Source of the DNA: Solirubrobacteraceae bacterium
Lineage (GTDB): Bacteria > Actinomycetota > Thermoleophilia > Solirubrobacterales > Solirubrobacteraceae
Assembly (NCBI GenBank): GCA_017882405.1
Contig: JADGPO010000124.1
Span: 1-11,205, forward strand
Length of the DNA stretch: 11,205 nucleotides
Reading direction: 5' to 3'
In this document: positions 1 through 7,081 of the stretch, in pieces
Layout: each line of letters starts with the position of its first letter
Position numbering within the stretch: the stretch's first letter is position 1
Position numbers and translations under genes: made by a program
The notes under the pieces: model-generated
Seen by the model: only the letters and a program-made list of their open reading frames with translations
What the model was told of the DNA's origin: nothing
The model's database searches: none

Positions 1-65
1 ACCCTGCCTTTCAGATCCCGACCAAAACGTGACCAGCGTACTCAGAAACCCCCCATTTACAGGCA

Positions 66-158
66 CGACGCGGCGAAGGAATCGAACCTTCCAAGCGAGG
101 GGCTGCCCCGCCCTGCCGGTTTTGAAGACCGGATGAGCCACCAGGCCCGTGCCGCGCC
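66..158 (-). tRNA. selC: Selenocysteine tRNA, anticodon UCA
   Basis: On the minus strand this 93-nt segment folds as a bacterial tRNA-Sec. The 8-bp acceptor stem pairs GGCGCGGC with GCCGCGTC, with one G-T wobble. The D-arm is GGGCC/GGCTC around a TGGT loop. The anticodon stem CCGGT/ACCGG encloses CTTCAAA, giving anticodon TCA (complement at 123-125). A long variable arm of about 24 nt carries a GCGGGG/CCCTCGC-type stem. The T-arm is GAAGG/CCTTC with loop TTCGATT. The discriminator is G and CCA is not encoded (TGC follows). The 8+5 acceptor/T geometry, the long variable arm and the UCA anticodon together separate it from tRNA-Ser and from a suppressor tRNA. It would be charged by SerRS, converted by SelA and delivered to in-frame UGA by SelB. 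None of those genes is in the window. Confidence 0.93.
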
Positions 159-165
159 GCAGCCG

Positions 166-171
166 ATCGTA
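166..171 (-). promoter_or_regulatory. Putative -10 box of tRNA-Sec, directly abutting the mature 5' end
   Basis: The minus strand reads TACGAT (TAnnnT), then 7 nt, then the first acceptor-stem base at 158. Transcription would start at or next to the mature 5' end and leave little or no leader for RNase P. I see no convincing -35 in the GC-rich DNA upstream. Read-through from the HD-domain gene is the alternative source of the transcript. Confidence 0.45.
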
Positions 172-173
172 AG

Positions 174-193
174 CCCGGGCGGCGAAACCCGGG
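174..193 (-). other. CCCGGG...CCCGGG hairpin between the HD gene and tRNA-Sec
   Basis: Two CCCGGG hexamers flank an 8-nt loop and can form a 6-bp GC stem in the 38-bp gap after the HD-domain stop codon. With no T-run it could be a weak factor-independent terminator, a processing point or chance in GC-rich DNA. Each arm is itself palindromic, which weakens the case for a dedicated hairpin. Confidence 0.25.
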
Positions 194-196
194 GGA

Positions 197-1078
197 TCAG
201 TCGCCGAGACCGTGCTCCAGTGCGCCCTTGACCCCGGCGTCCAGGGCGTTGAGCCGGTACAGGGCGAGCGCCTCGGGGGAGGCGAACCGGCCGCCCGGCG
301 CCGTCGACGGACCGTGGTGTGAGAGGACGCAATGCAGGAGGGACAGCTCGCGCCCCGCGTCCAGCACGCCAGCGCTGCGCTCGGTCAGGATGCGCTCGCC
401 GATCACCAGGTGGCCGAGCAGACGGCCCTCGTCGGTCAAGCCGATCTCCGCGCCGTAGGTGAACTCGCGGGTGCGGCCCAGGTCGTGGACCAGCGCGGCC
501 GTCAGCAGTAGGTCGGAGTTCAGGCCCGGGTGCAGCTGGCAGGTCTCGTGGGCCAGGGTGGCCACGGCGACGGTGTGCTCCAGCAGCCCTCCCAGGTAGG
601 CGTGATGCCCCGCCCGCGAGCACGGCGCCCGGCGCCAATGCGCCCGCAGCGAGGGATCGCCCAGCAACCCGCTGAGCAGCTGCGCGTACCCCCGGTCATA
701 CACGTCTCCAGCCAGGTGCTCCAGGAAACCGTCGAGCTCGTCCAGATCCCGATAGGCGGTGGGTAGGAAGCGCGCAGGATCGACGTCATCGGCGCGCGCG
801 ATATCGACGAGCTCCAGCACCAGCTCGTCGCGGAAGCGCTCCACCCGCCCGCGCACGCGCACGACGTCGCCGCGCTCGAATCGGCCCGCCAGCGCGTCGG
901 CGTTCTGAAATGCACGCGCGGGCAGCGTGCCGGTGCGATCGCGCAGCTCCAGCGCCAGATAGGGCGATCCGGTGCGGGTTTTCAGGCGGTCCTTGCGCGT
1001 GCAGGCGAACACCCCGAACACGTCCTGTCCGGGGCGCAGCGCGCTGACGGCGACCATGGTCTGCTGGGCAGGGGCCAT
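197..1078 (-). CDS. OB-fold/HD-domain protein, YhaM-like 3'-5' exoribonuclease family
   Basis: This 293-residue protein has an N-terminal OB-type nucleic-acid-binding fold (about residues 15-95, with GxxVFGVFACTRKD, YLALELRDRTGTLPAR and GDVVRVRG-type strands). An HD hydrolase domain follows: AGHHAYLGGLLEHT at about 157-169, VHDLG with H198-D199, a later LSHHG at 252-256, and a final NALDA. This order is that of YhaM/CBF1-like 3'-5' exonucleases, metal-dependent enzymes that trim RNA or single-stranded DNA in the cytosol. The metal-site histidines and the HD pair are present. The ATG at 1078 is preferred because the frame upstream runs antisense into PAC2. An alternative ATG lies at 1057. No Shine-Dalgarno site is visible. 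The gene is divergent from PAC2 and is followed by tRNA-Sec on the same strand. The family is confident; the actual substrate is not known from sequence. Confidence 0.85.
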   Translation of the reverse strand: MAPAQQTMVAVSALRPGQDVFGVFACTRKDRLKTRTGSPYLALELRDRTGTLPARAFQNADALAGRFERGDVVRVRGRVERFRDELVLELVDIARADDVDPARFLPTAYRDLDELDGFLEHLAGDVYDRGYAQLLSGLLGDPSLRAHWRRAPCSRAGHHAYLGGLLEHTVAVATLAHETCQLHPGLNSDLLLTAALVHDLGRTREFTYGAEIGLTDEGRLLGHLVIGERILTERSAGVLDAGRELSLLHCVLSHHGPSTAPGGRFASPEALALYRLNALDAGVKGALEHGLGD

Positions 1079-1086
1079 CAGCCCAT

Positions 1087-1092
1087 GATGTA
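1087..1092 (-). promoter_or_regulatory. Weak -10-like box for the HD-domain gene
   Basis: The minus strand reads TACATC followed by 8 nt and the ATG at 1078. It misses the final T of TAnnnT, so it is a weak match. It shares its central TA with the opposing TACGGT box of PAC2, which makes the site symmetric. Confidence 0.3.
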
Positions 1093-1096
1093 CGGT
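1091..1096 (+). promoter_or_regulatory. -10 box for a leaderless PAC2 transcript
   Basis: TACGGT lies 7 nt before the ATG at 1104, so the transcript would begin at the start codon itself. The spacing argues against the in-frame GTG at 1095, which would overlap the -10 box. A weak GGTGAG purine run at 1094-1099 could also serve as a poor ribosome binding site. Confidence 0.5.
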
Positions 1097-1103
1097 GAGT
1101 CGG

Positions 1104-1976
1104 ATGCAGCCTCTGCAATGGGAGCATCGTCCGGATGGTTTGCGAGCCCCTGCGCTGATCTGCGCGTTCAAGGGTTGGAACGATGCCGCCGACGCCGCAT
1201 CGAGCGCCATCGAGTTCGTCGGTTCGGCGCTCGGCGCCGAGCGATTCGCCACGATCGATCCTGAGGACTTCTACGACTTCCAGGCCACGCGCCCGCGCGT
1301 GAAGATGGTCGACGGGCAGGCCCGCGAGATCGTGTGGCCCGCCGTGGAGCTGTTCGAGGCCCGGGTGCCGCGGGCCCCGCGGGACCTGATCCTGATGTCC
1401 GGCTCGGAGCCGTCGTTTCGCTGGCGCACTTTCTGTCAGCTGGTCACCGAACTGGCCGAGGTGCTCAACATCCAGCTGGTGGTGACGCTGGGCGCGCTGC
1501 TGGCCGACGTGCCCCACACCCGTCCGGTGTCGGTCACCGGGCTGAGCTCGGACCCAGCGCTGGTCTCGCGCTTGGGACTGGCGCCCTCCTCCTATGAGGG
1601 ACCGACCGGCATCGTCGGCATCCTGCACGCCGCCTGCCAGCAGGCCGGCCTGCCGTCGGCCAGCCTGTGGGCGGCCGTGCCCCATTACATCGCCGCCACC
1701 CCGAACCCCAAGGCGGCGCTGGCGCTGGTGCGCAAGCTGGAGGGCCTGGTCGGCGTGGCCGTCGACGGCTCGGACCTGGAGTCCGCTGCCGCTGACTACG
1801 ACCGCCAGGTGAACGTCGCCGTGCAGAGCGATCCCGACGTGCAGGCGTTCGTCGAGCGCCTGGAGCAGGCCGCCGGCGAGCAGACCGACGACGAGCCCGC
1901 ATCGCTGCCCTCAGGCGAGACGATCGCGCGCGACCTGCAGCGCTTCCTGCGCCAGCGCGGCGACGAGTCCGACTGA
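1104..1976 (+). CDS. PAC2-family protein
   Basis: This 290-residue protein matches the bacterial PAC2 (proteasome assembly chaperone 2-like) family. It has FKGWNDAADAAS at residues 22-33, EPSFRWRTF near 102-110, the long conserved stretch from TLGALLADVP to SVTG at about 128-146, the WAAVPHYIA strand, and a C-terminal helical region with YDRQVNVAV and FVERLEQ. It is full length for actinobacterial members. Eukaryotic PAC2 helps assemble the 20S proteasome alpha ring. The bacterial proteins have no settled function, so a chaperone role is only a family analogy, and no proteasome genes are in the window. The ATG at 1104 is chosen over the GTG at 1095 from -10 spacing. The gene is divergent from the HD gene and convergent with the helicase, with 22 bp between stop codons and no evident terminator. 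Confidence 0.85.
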   Translation: MQPLQWEHRPDGLRAPALICAFKGWNDAADAASSAIEFVGSALGAERFATIDPEDFYDFQATRPRVKMVDGQAREIVWPAVELFEARVPRAPRDLILMSGSEPSFRWRTFCQLVTELAEVLNIQLVVTLGALLADVPHTRPVSVTGLSSDPALVSRLGLAPSSYEGPTGIVGILHAACQQAGLPSASLWAAVPHYIAATPNPKAALALVRKLEGLVGVAVDGSDLESAAADYDRQVNVAVQSDPDVQAFVERLEQAAGEQTDDEPASLPSGETIARDLQRFLRQRGDESD

Positions 1977-1998
1977 CCGGCTCCCGCGCGGTGACGGC

Positions 1999-4900
1999 TC
2001 AGCGCTCGGCCGCCGGGCAGATCAAGCGGTAGTCGCAGAGCGAGCACGCCGCGATCGACGGTGTCGGCTCAAAGCCCTGGGAGAGGATCCCCTCGGCCAC
2101 CTCCATCGCCACCTCGCGCACCCAGTCGCCGCGGTCGCCCTCGTCGGTCACCGCGACCTTCTGGTCGTCGAGCAGGTAGTAGTAAGCCTGGCGCGAGGCC
2201 TCCAGCTGCCATGCCTCGCGCGCGCCCACCGCGTAGAGCGACAGCTGCACGTCGTCGGCCAGCTGGTCGACGCTCTTGGGCCGGCCGGTCTTGTAGTCGA
2301 TCAGCTCGTACTCGCCGCCCGGCAGCAGATCGACCCGGTCCACGCGGCCGCGCAGCAGGTGCGGCCCGAGCTTGAACGTGAACGGGCGCTCGAACCACAT
2401 CGGCTGCCCCTCCTCGGAGCGGAAGCGCTCGTGGTAGCGCGTCAGAGCCGACGTCGCCTTGCCGCGCAGCTGTCGCTCCTGCTCGGAGTCGGCAAAGCCC
2501 CCGCGGCGCCAGGCGGCGTCCAGCAGGCCGAGCAGCTCCGGCAGACCGCCCTCGTCACCCGCGTGGTAGCGCTCCAGCACCTGGTGCACGACGATCCCGA
2601 AGCGCTGGTGCAGCGTGGGCTCCTGGGGTATCCGGAAGACCCGCGCGAACTTGTACTTCAGCGGACAGGTTCGATACGTGTCGATGTCCGAGGCCGATAG
2701 CACCACGCCGTCCCCCCGCCGCGGAAGGAACGGCTCCAGCGACGGCTCGTCGCGGGCCGCGATCGCCTGCGCGCGCCGGCGGGCGTCGCGCTCGGAGTCC
2801 AGCAGGTAGTCGTCCAGCGCCGAGGATTCGAAGATCTCGCGCTGCTCGGCGGTGACCGCCTGCAGGATCCGGGAGTTGACGTCGTGCAGCGACTCGGCGA
2901 CGCTCTGGCCCTCCGGGCGAGCGATCAGCGCCGCCAGCTTGAGCAGCTCCAGGTAGCGCACGACGGCGTGCGAGACGTCCAGGTCGGTGTCGAAGCGCAG
3001 CTCTCCCAGCCGGCCACCCGCCCGCATCGTGCCCTCCAGCAGCTCGTCGCGCATCAGCCGGTAGGTGGAGTGAAGCGCCTCCGCAGGCCCGAACAGCTCC
3101 TCCTCCTTGTCCAGCCACGTCGCCCCCAGAGCCGCCCGTACCTCCTCCAGCACCGGCGCCGGCGACAACCCCGCCCCGCGGTCGTCGGCCGTGGGGAACG
3201 ACAGCACCAGCCGCCGGCGGGCGCGCGAGAGAGCGACGTGCAGCTCCTGGCGCAGCGCCTGCACACGGCTCTCCTCGGAGTCGGCGGGCAGCGGCTCTGA
3301 CAGCAGCGCCTCGGGGATCGGCTCAAACCCGATCCCCGTCCAGCGACCGATCCCCGAGTGCAGGCCGACCACGTACACGTGCTCGGCTTCCAGCCCGCCG
3401 GCGGCGGCCAGCGTCAGGACCTGCACGGCGGTGGCACCGAACAGGTCGGGCTCCTCTTGCTCGCGCAGTCCGAAGTCGGCGACCGCTGCGATCGAGCGGG
3501 CAAATTCCCGGGGCGTGGCCTGCGGCGAGCGACCGCCGAACGTGGAGGCCAGCTCGCCGAGGGCGGCCAGCGCGCGCAGCCGCTCCACCACGTCTGACTG
3601 GGCGGCGAACAGCTGCTGGCGGCGCAGGCCCAGGCGCTCGATCAGCCGGTGGACGTAGAGGTCGGGGCGGCTGGAGTCCAGCGCCGCCACGCTCGCCCGG
3701 TAGAGCTTGAGGAACACCCGAATCCGCTCACGCGCCTCCGGCGGGACCTGCGGCGATTCGGTCGCCGCGGCCAGCGCGCCCACCATGTCGAGCTTGCGCC
3801 GCCGCGCGATCTGGGTGCAGCGCGCGATGTCGACCGAGCGCAGCTCAATCGGCGGCCGCGCCAGGGCGCGGACCACCGCGCCGGCGTCGGTCGGATCGGC
3901 CAGCAGACGCAGCCACGCCAGGACGTCGCGGATCTCCGCGCGCTGGAAGAAGGCCGCCTCCCCCACCAGGCGGTGGGCGATCGCCCGCTCCTCCAGCGCG
4001 ACGCTGACCGCCTGGCCCTCGTGCGTGATCTCCGGCACGAGCACCGCGACCTGACCGGGCGAGACGTCCTCGCGCGCCAGCAGCCGCTCGATGTCGACCG
4101 CCACCGACTGCGCCTGCGAGCGCTCGTTGGCACAGCGCCACATCTCCACCTCGCCGGCCGGGGCCTCGTCATCGGGGACACCGGCAGCCGGATCGTCGGG
4201 CAGGGCCGCCGAGGCGGCGCGCCACACATGGACCGGGCAGCGGCGCGAGCGCGTCAGCTCGATCACGCGCACGTTGTGACCGGCGAAGCTCGCCAGCCGC
4301 TCCGCGCCCGCGCCGCGATAGCGCCGGAGCCCCGCCGCGGGGTCCCCGGCGACCATCAGGCTGGGGAGATCGAGCATCTGCACCAGCGTGGCCGGAGCCA
4401 GGTCGAGCTCCTGCGCGTCGTCGAGCAACAGGTGCGCGAAGGCCGGCAGCGCACCGGGATGCTGGCGCGCCAGCGACAGCGCGTCGCCGATCAGGTTGCC
4501 GTCGTCGCGTGCGCCGGCCTGCACCAGCATCCGCTCGTGGGCCGCATAGACGGCCGCGAACTCGCGCTCCAGGGCAGCGGGCACGTCGCTGTCGTCCTCG
4601 GACAGTCCGCTGGCCCAGCGCCCGTAATCCGCGGCGAACACCAGCTCTGCCTTGAGCCGGTCGATCCGGCGCACGAACCCACCCAGCAGCGCGTTCGGAC
4701 GCCCGCCGAAGTCGTGGTGCTGGAGCGAGAGCTCGTCGATGCGCTCCACCAGCATGGCCAGCCGATCGCCGGCGCTGAGCACCGACTCCAGCGGATCGCC
4801 GAGCGCGGGATGGGCGGGTCCGGATCCGCGCAGCACGAGCGCCGCCAGCTGCGGTGGGGTGAGCACGCACAGCTCCTCGTAGCCAAGCTCCAGCCGGGTC

Positions 4901-5142
4901 TCCAGGCGCGCCTGCAGCGCCGCGGCCCGTCCGGAGGTGGGCACCAACACGGCGATCCGCTCGGGCGCGCAGCCGTTGCGCACCAGCCAGCGAAAGCGCG
5001 ACTCGAGCACGCGCGTCTTGCCTGAGCCGGCCACCCCGCGCAGCAACAGGCGCGCGTCGGCGTGGGTTGCGGCCTCGTGTTGCGCTCCGTCGAGACCGTC
5101 CAGGGGACGATCGGAGCCGGCACCGTCGGAGAGGAGGTCCAC
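1999..5142 (-). CDS. UvrD-like helicase with C-terminal Fe-S PD-(D/E)XK nuclease (AdnA/AddB-like)
   Basis: This 1047-residue DNA-repair motor-nuclease starts at a GTG. An SF1A helicase core comes first. It has a Q-motif near residue 21, Walker A GVAGSGKT (36-43), motif II DDAQE (241-245), motif III AGDPAAGLRRYRG (265-277), TRSRR near 298-301, a motif V region GGLEAEHVYVVGL (582-594) and motif VI HVALSRARRR (635-644). A RecB-type nuclease follows, with H853 (VVHQVLERYH), the D935 region (RGRVDRVD) and D949/K951 (LIDYKTG). Four cysteines, C826, C1033, C1036 and C1042, match the AddB/AdnB iron-sulfur staple. Such enzymes resect double-strand breaks for recombination. Motif II has D in place of the usual E, and motif V lacks the usual K. 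No second subunit is adjacent. The GTG at 5142 follows a clean -10 box; the longer reading frame upstream is antisense to the phosphatase gene. Confidence 0.88.
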   Translation of the reverse strand: MDLLSDGAGSDRPLDGLDGAQHEAATHADARLLLRGVAGSGKTRVLESRFRWLVRNGCAPERIAVLVPTSGRAAALQARLETRLELGYEELCVLTPPQLAALVLRGSGPAHPALGDPLESVLSAGDRLAMLVERIDELSLQHHDFGGRPNALLGGFVRRIDRLKAELVFAADYGRWASGLSEDDSDVPAALEREFAAVYAAHERMLVQAGARDDGNLIGDALSLARQHPGALPAFAHLLLDDAQELDLAPATLVQMLDLPSLMVAGDPAAGLRRYRGAGAERLASFAGHNVRVIELTRSRRCPVHVWRAASAALPDDPAAGVPDDEAPAGEVEMWRCANERSQAQSVAVDIERLLAREDVSPGQVAVLVPEITHEGQAVSVALEERAIAHRLVGEAAFFQRAEIRDVLAWLRLLADPTDAGAVVRALARPPIELRSVDIARCTQIARRRKLDMVGALAAATESPQVPPEARERIRVFLKLYRASVAALDSSRPDLYVHRLIERLGLRRQQLFAAQSDVVERLRALAALGELASTFGGRSPQATPREFARSIAAVADFGLREQEEPDLFGATAVQVLTLAAAGGLEAEHVYVVGLHSGIGRWTGIGFEPIPEALLSEPLPADSEESRVQALRQELHVALSRARRRLVLSFPTADDRGAGLSPAPVLEEVRAALGATWLDKEEELFGPAEALHSTYRLMRDELLEGTMRAGGRLGELRFDTDLDVSHAVVRYLELLKLAALIARPEGQSVAESLHDVNSRILQAVTAEQREIFESSALDDYLLDSERDARRRAQAIAARDEPSLEPFLPRRGDGVVLSASDIDTYRTCPLKYKFARVFRIPQEPTLHQRFGIVVHQVLERYHAGDEGGLPELLGLLDAAWRRGGFADSEQERQLRGKATSALTRYHERFRSEEGQPMWFERPFTFKLGPHLLRGRVDRVDLLPGGEYELIDYKTGRPKSVDQLADDVQLSLYAVGAREAWQLEASRQAYYYLLDDQKVAVTDEGDRGDWVREVAMEVAEGILSQGFEPTPSIAACSLCDYRLICPAAER

Positions 5143-5150
5143 CGTCTGAC

Positions 5151-5156
5151 AGCATA
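5151..5156 (-). promoter_or_regulatory. -10 box for a leaderless helicase-nuclease transcript
   Basis: The minus strand reads TATGCT, then 8 nt, then the GTG start at 5142. This supports that GTG and a transcript without a 5' UTR. The box lies in the 23-bp gap to the divergent phosphatase gene and overlaps the place where that gene's own -10 would have to be (about 5153-5158, CATAGG, a poor match). A clear -35 is not visible. Confidence 0.5.
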
Positions 5157-5165
5157 GGTAGTGAG

Positions 5166-6011
5166 ATGACCAGCACCGAAACCGCATTGGAGGCCGATTG
5201 GCTGGGGGCGTGTCGCCGTGCGGTGCTGGGCTTTCAGCCAGTGCTCGCCGAGGCATCGACGATCGCCGAGCGGGCGCTGGAGACGGGCACCCGCGGCAGC
5301 GGCGGTGACCGCACGCTGGTGCTCGACAGCGAGGCCGAGGAGGTCGTCATCGCCGAGCTCGTGAAGCTCCATCAGCAGGGCCACCGCTTCAATGCCGTCT
5401 CGGAGGAGCGGGGCGAGATCGACTTCGGCGACACCGCCGTGCGCGTGATCATCGACCCGATCGACGGCTCGACCAACGCCAAGCGCGGCGCCCTGCACTA
5501 CGCCCTGTCGGTGGCCGTGGCCGACGGCGCCACGATGGGCGACGTGGCCTTCGCCTTCGTGCACGACTTCGGGTGTGCCGAGGAGTGGTGGGCGGCCCGT
5601 CACGAGGGGGCCTGGCTCAACGGCGTGCGGCTGGACCCGTCGCGTGGGGAGCGCCGCGCGCGCGACGGAAAGCTCGAGCTGGTGGGGATCGAGTCCGCCG
5701 ACCCGCGCTGGGTGAAGGACTCGATCGAGGGTCTCGTGGCCAGCGCACACCGGCTGCGGGCGCTGGGGACGATCGCCGCGACGCTGTGCCAGGTTGCCGC
5801 GGCGCGCTTTGACGGGATGGTGACGCTGCGCCGCTGCCGGGGCGTAGACGCCGCCGCCGGCCAGCTGATCGTGCGCGAGGCCGGCGGACTGGTCAGCTTC
5901 AGCGATTGCGCGGACCCGTTGGGAGCCGCGCTGGATACCACGGCCGGCTCGCACCTGGTGGCCGCGCGCACGCTGGAGAGCCTGCACGAGCTGGAGCGGA
6001 TCGCGGCGTGA
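5166..6011 (+). CDS. Inositol monophosphatase-family phosphatase
   Basis: This 281-residue enzyme belongs to the Li+-sensitive, Mg2+-dependent phosphatase superfamily (inositol monophosphatase, archaeal-type fructose-1,6-bisphosphatase, CysQ). Metal-binding residues visible are E80 in SEER, D97, D100 and G101 in DPIDGSTN (97-104, canonical DPIDGTTN), and D228 in GVDAAAG. The last motif is usually WDxAAG, so the tryptophan is replaced by valine while the catalytic aspartate remains. A substrate cannot be assigned; inositol phosphate or a sugar bisphosphate is possible. The ATG at 5166 is chosen because the residues before it lie within the opposing helicase gene. Only a weak purine-rich AGGTAGTGAG precedes it. 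The stop codon overlaps the next gene's start (GTGA), so the two are translationally coupled. Confidence 0.85.
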   Translation: MTSTETALEADWLGACRRAVLGFQPVLAEASTIAERALETGTRGSGGDRTLVLDSEAEEVVIAELVKLHQQGHRFNAVSEERGEIDFGDTAVRVIIDPIDGSTNAKRGALHYALSVAVADGATMGDVAFAFVHDFGCAEEWWAARHEGAWLNGVRLDPSRGERRARDGKLELVGIESADPRWVKDSIEGLVASAHRLRALGTIAATLCQVAAARFDGMVTLRRCRGVDAAAGQLIVREAGGLVSFSDCADPLGAALDTTAGSHLVAARTLESLHELERIAA

Positions 6012-7081
6012 TCGACTGGATTCTGGCCGAGAAGATCGCCGGCTACGTCGCCGGCTCCGGTGACGCTCCGGCGCCGCGGGCCGACCTGACGGCGCTGGCC
6101 AGCGAGGCCGAACGACGGGTCGTGGAGTACACGGGTCTTGCGCCGACCCGTCCGCTGCCGCCCGCCGAGGGCATCGACCGCCGCGAATGGGTGCGCTCCA
6201 ACGTGGCCGCCATGCGGCGGATGCTCGACCCCGTGCTCGAGCGGGCGGGCGACGGCCTGGGGCCGCTGCGTCCCCCGGTGCAGCTGGCGCTCGGCCTGAT
6301 GGTGACCAGCGAGGTCGGGGTGGTGCTCGGCTACCTGGGCCAGCGCGTGCTCGGCCAGTACGAGCTGGTGCTGCTCGACGAGAGCCCCGACGACCGCCCC
6401 CCGCGGCTGCTGTTCGTGCTGCCCAACCTCGGCGCGGCCGTGCAGTCGTTCTCCGCGCCCGAGGGCGAGTTCATGACCTGGGTGGCGCTGCACGAGGTCA
6501 CCCACGCGGTGCAGTTCACGGGCGTGCCGTGGCTGCAGGGCCACGTCGCCGGCCTGGTACGCGAGTTGCTCAGGAGCGCCGAGCTGCGCATCGACAAGCC
6601 GCGCAAGCTGCGCCTGCCCGGCGCCTCAGAGCTCAAGCGGATCGGCGGCGCGCTGCGCAGCGGCGACCTGATCTCGATCTTCACCACGGCGGCCGAGCGC
6701 GAGACCCTCGATCGGGTGCAGGCGGTGATGGCCGTGATCGAGGGCCATGCCGAGCACGTGATGGACGCGGTCGCGCCCGACCTGCTGCCCTCGCTGCCGA
6801 AGCTGCGAGCTTCACTGGACCGCCGGCGCAAGTCGCAGACGGGCCTCTCGCGGCTGCTGGGCAAGCTGCTGGGGCTGGAGCTGAAGCTGCGCCAGTACGA
6901 GCAGGGGAAGTTCTTCTGCGACGCGATCGTGCGCGCGGCCGGCACCGAGGCGCTGGTGCGCGTGTTCTCAGGCCCGGAGGCGCTGCCGACGCTGGCCGAG
7001 CTGGCCGATCCGCCGGCGTGGCTGGCCCGCGTGGGGCTCGAACAGCCGCCGCAGCAGCTGCCTCAGCGCTCGAGCGCGTAG
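6008..7081 (+). CDS. DUF2342 zinc-dependent metalloprotease, coenzyme F420-associated family
   Basis: This 357-residue protein opens with IDWILAEKIAGYVAG and has the DUF2342 core. A variable N-terminal region (1-90) is followed by a helical segment, LLFVLPNL, and the zinc-metallopeptidase signature HEVTH at 162-166 (HExxH). A downstream VIEGHAEHVMD (about 243-253) could supply the third ligand. Families of this type occur in actinobacteria that make F420 and are often listed as F420-biosynthesis-associated. The peptide substrate is unknown to me. The GTG at 6008 is used because it makes a 4-bp GTGA overlap with the phosphatase stop and gives the expected family N-terminus. GGAG at 5993-5996 lies 11 nt upstream. 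The final 19 bp (7063-7081) overlap the convergent cyclase remnant. Confidence 0.87.
   Translation: MIDWILAEKIAGYVAGSGDAPAPRADLTALASEAERRVVEYTGLAPTRPLPPAEGIDRREWVRSNVAAMRRMLDPVLERAGDGLGPLRPPVQLALGLMVTSEVGVVLGYLGQRVLGQYELVLLDESPDDRPPRLLFVLPNLGAAVQSFSAPEGEFMTWVALHEVTHAVQFTGVPWLQGHVAGLVRELLRSAELRIDKPRKLRLPGASELKRIGGALRSGDLISIFTTAAERETLDRVQAVMAVIEGHAEHVMDAVAPDLLPSLPKLRASLDRRRKSQTGLSRLLGKLLGLELKLRQYEQGKFFCDAIVRAAGTEALVRVFSGPEALPTLAELADPPAWLARVGLEQPPQQLPQRSSA

Noticed and set aside
3..32. A possible protein C-terminus (PAFQIPTKT then TGA) at the left edge
   Set aside because: Nine codons are too few to support a gene. No more of the frame is visible.
3649..5025. A 458-codon open frame antisense to the helicase
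   Set aside because: It is rich in Arg, His and Gln with no domain, is fully covered by the well-supported helicase, and is typical of high-GC antisense frames.
5143..5256. A 38-residue N-terminal extension of the helicase from the ATG at 5256
   Set aside because: It lies antisense over the phosphatase N-terminus, lacks helicase features, and the GTG at 5142 has a correctly spaced -10 box.
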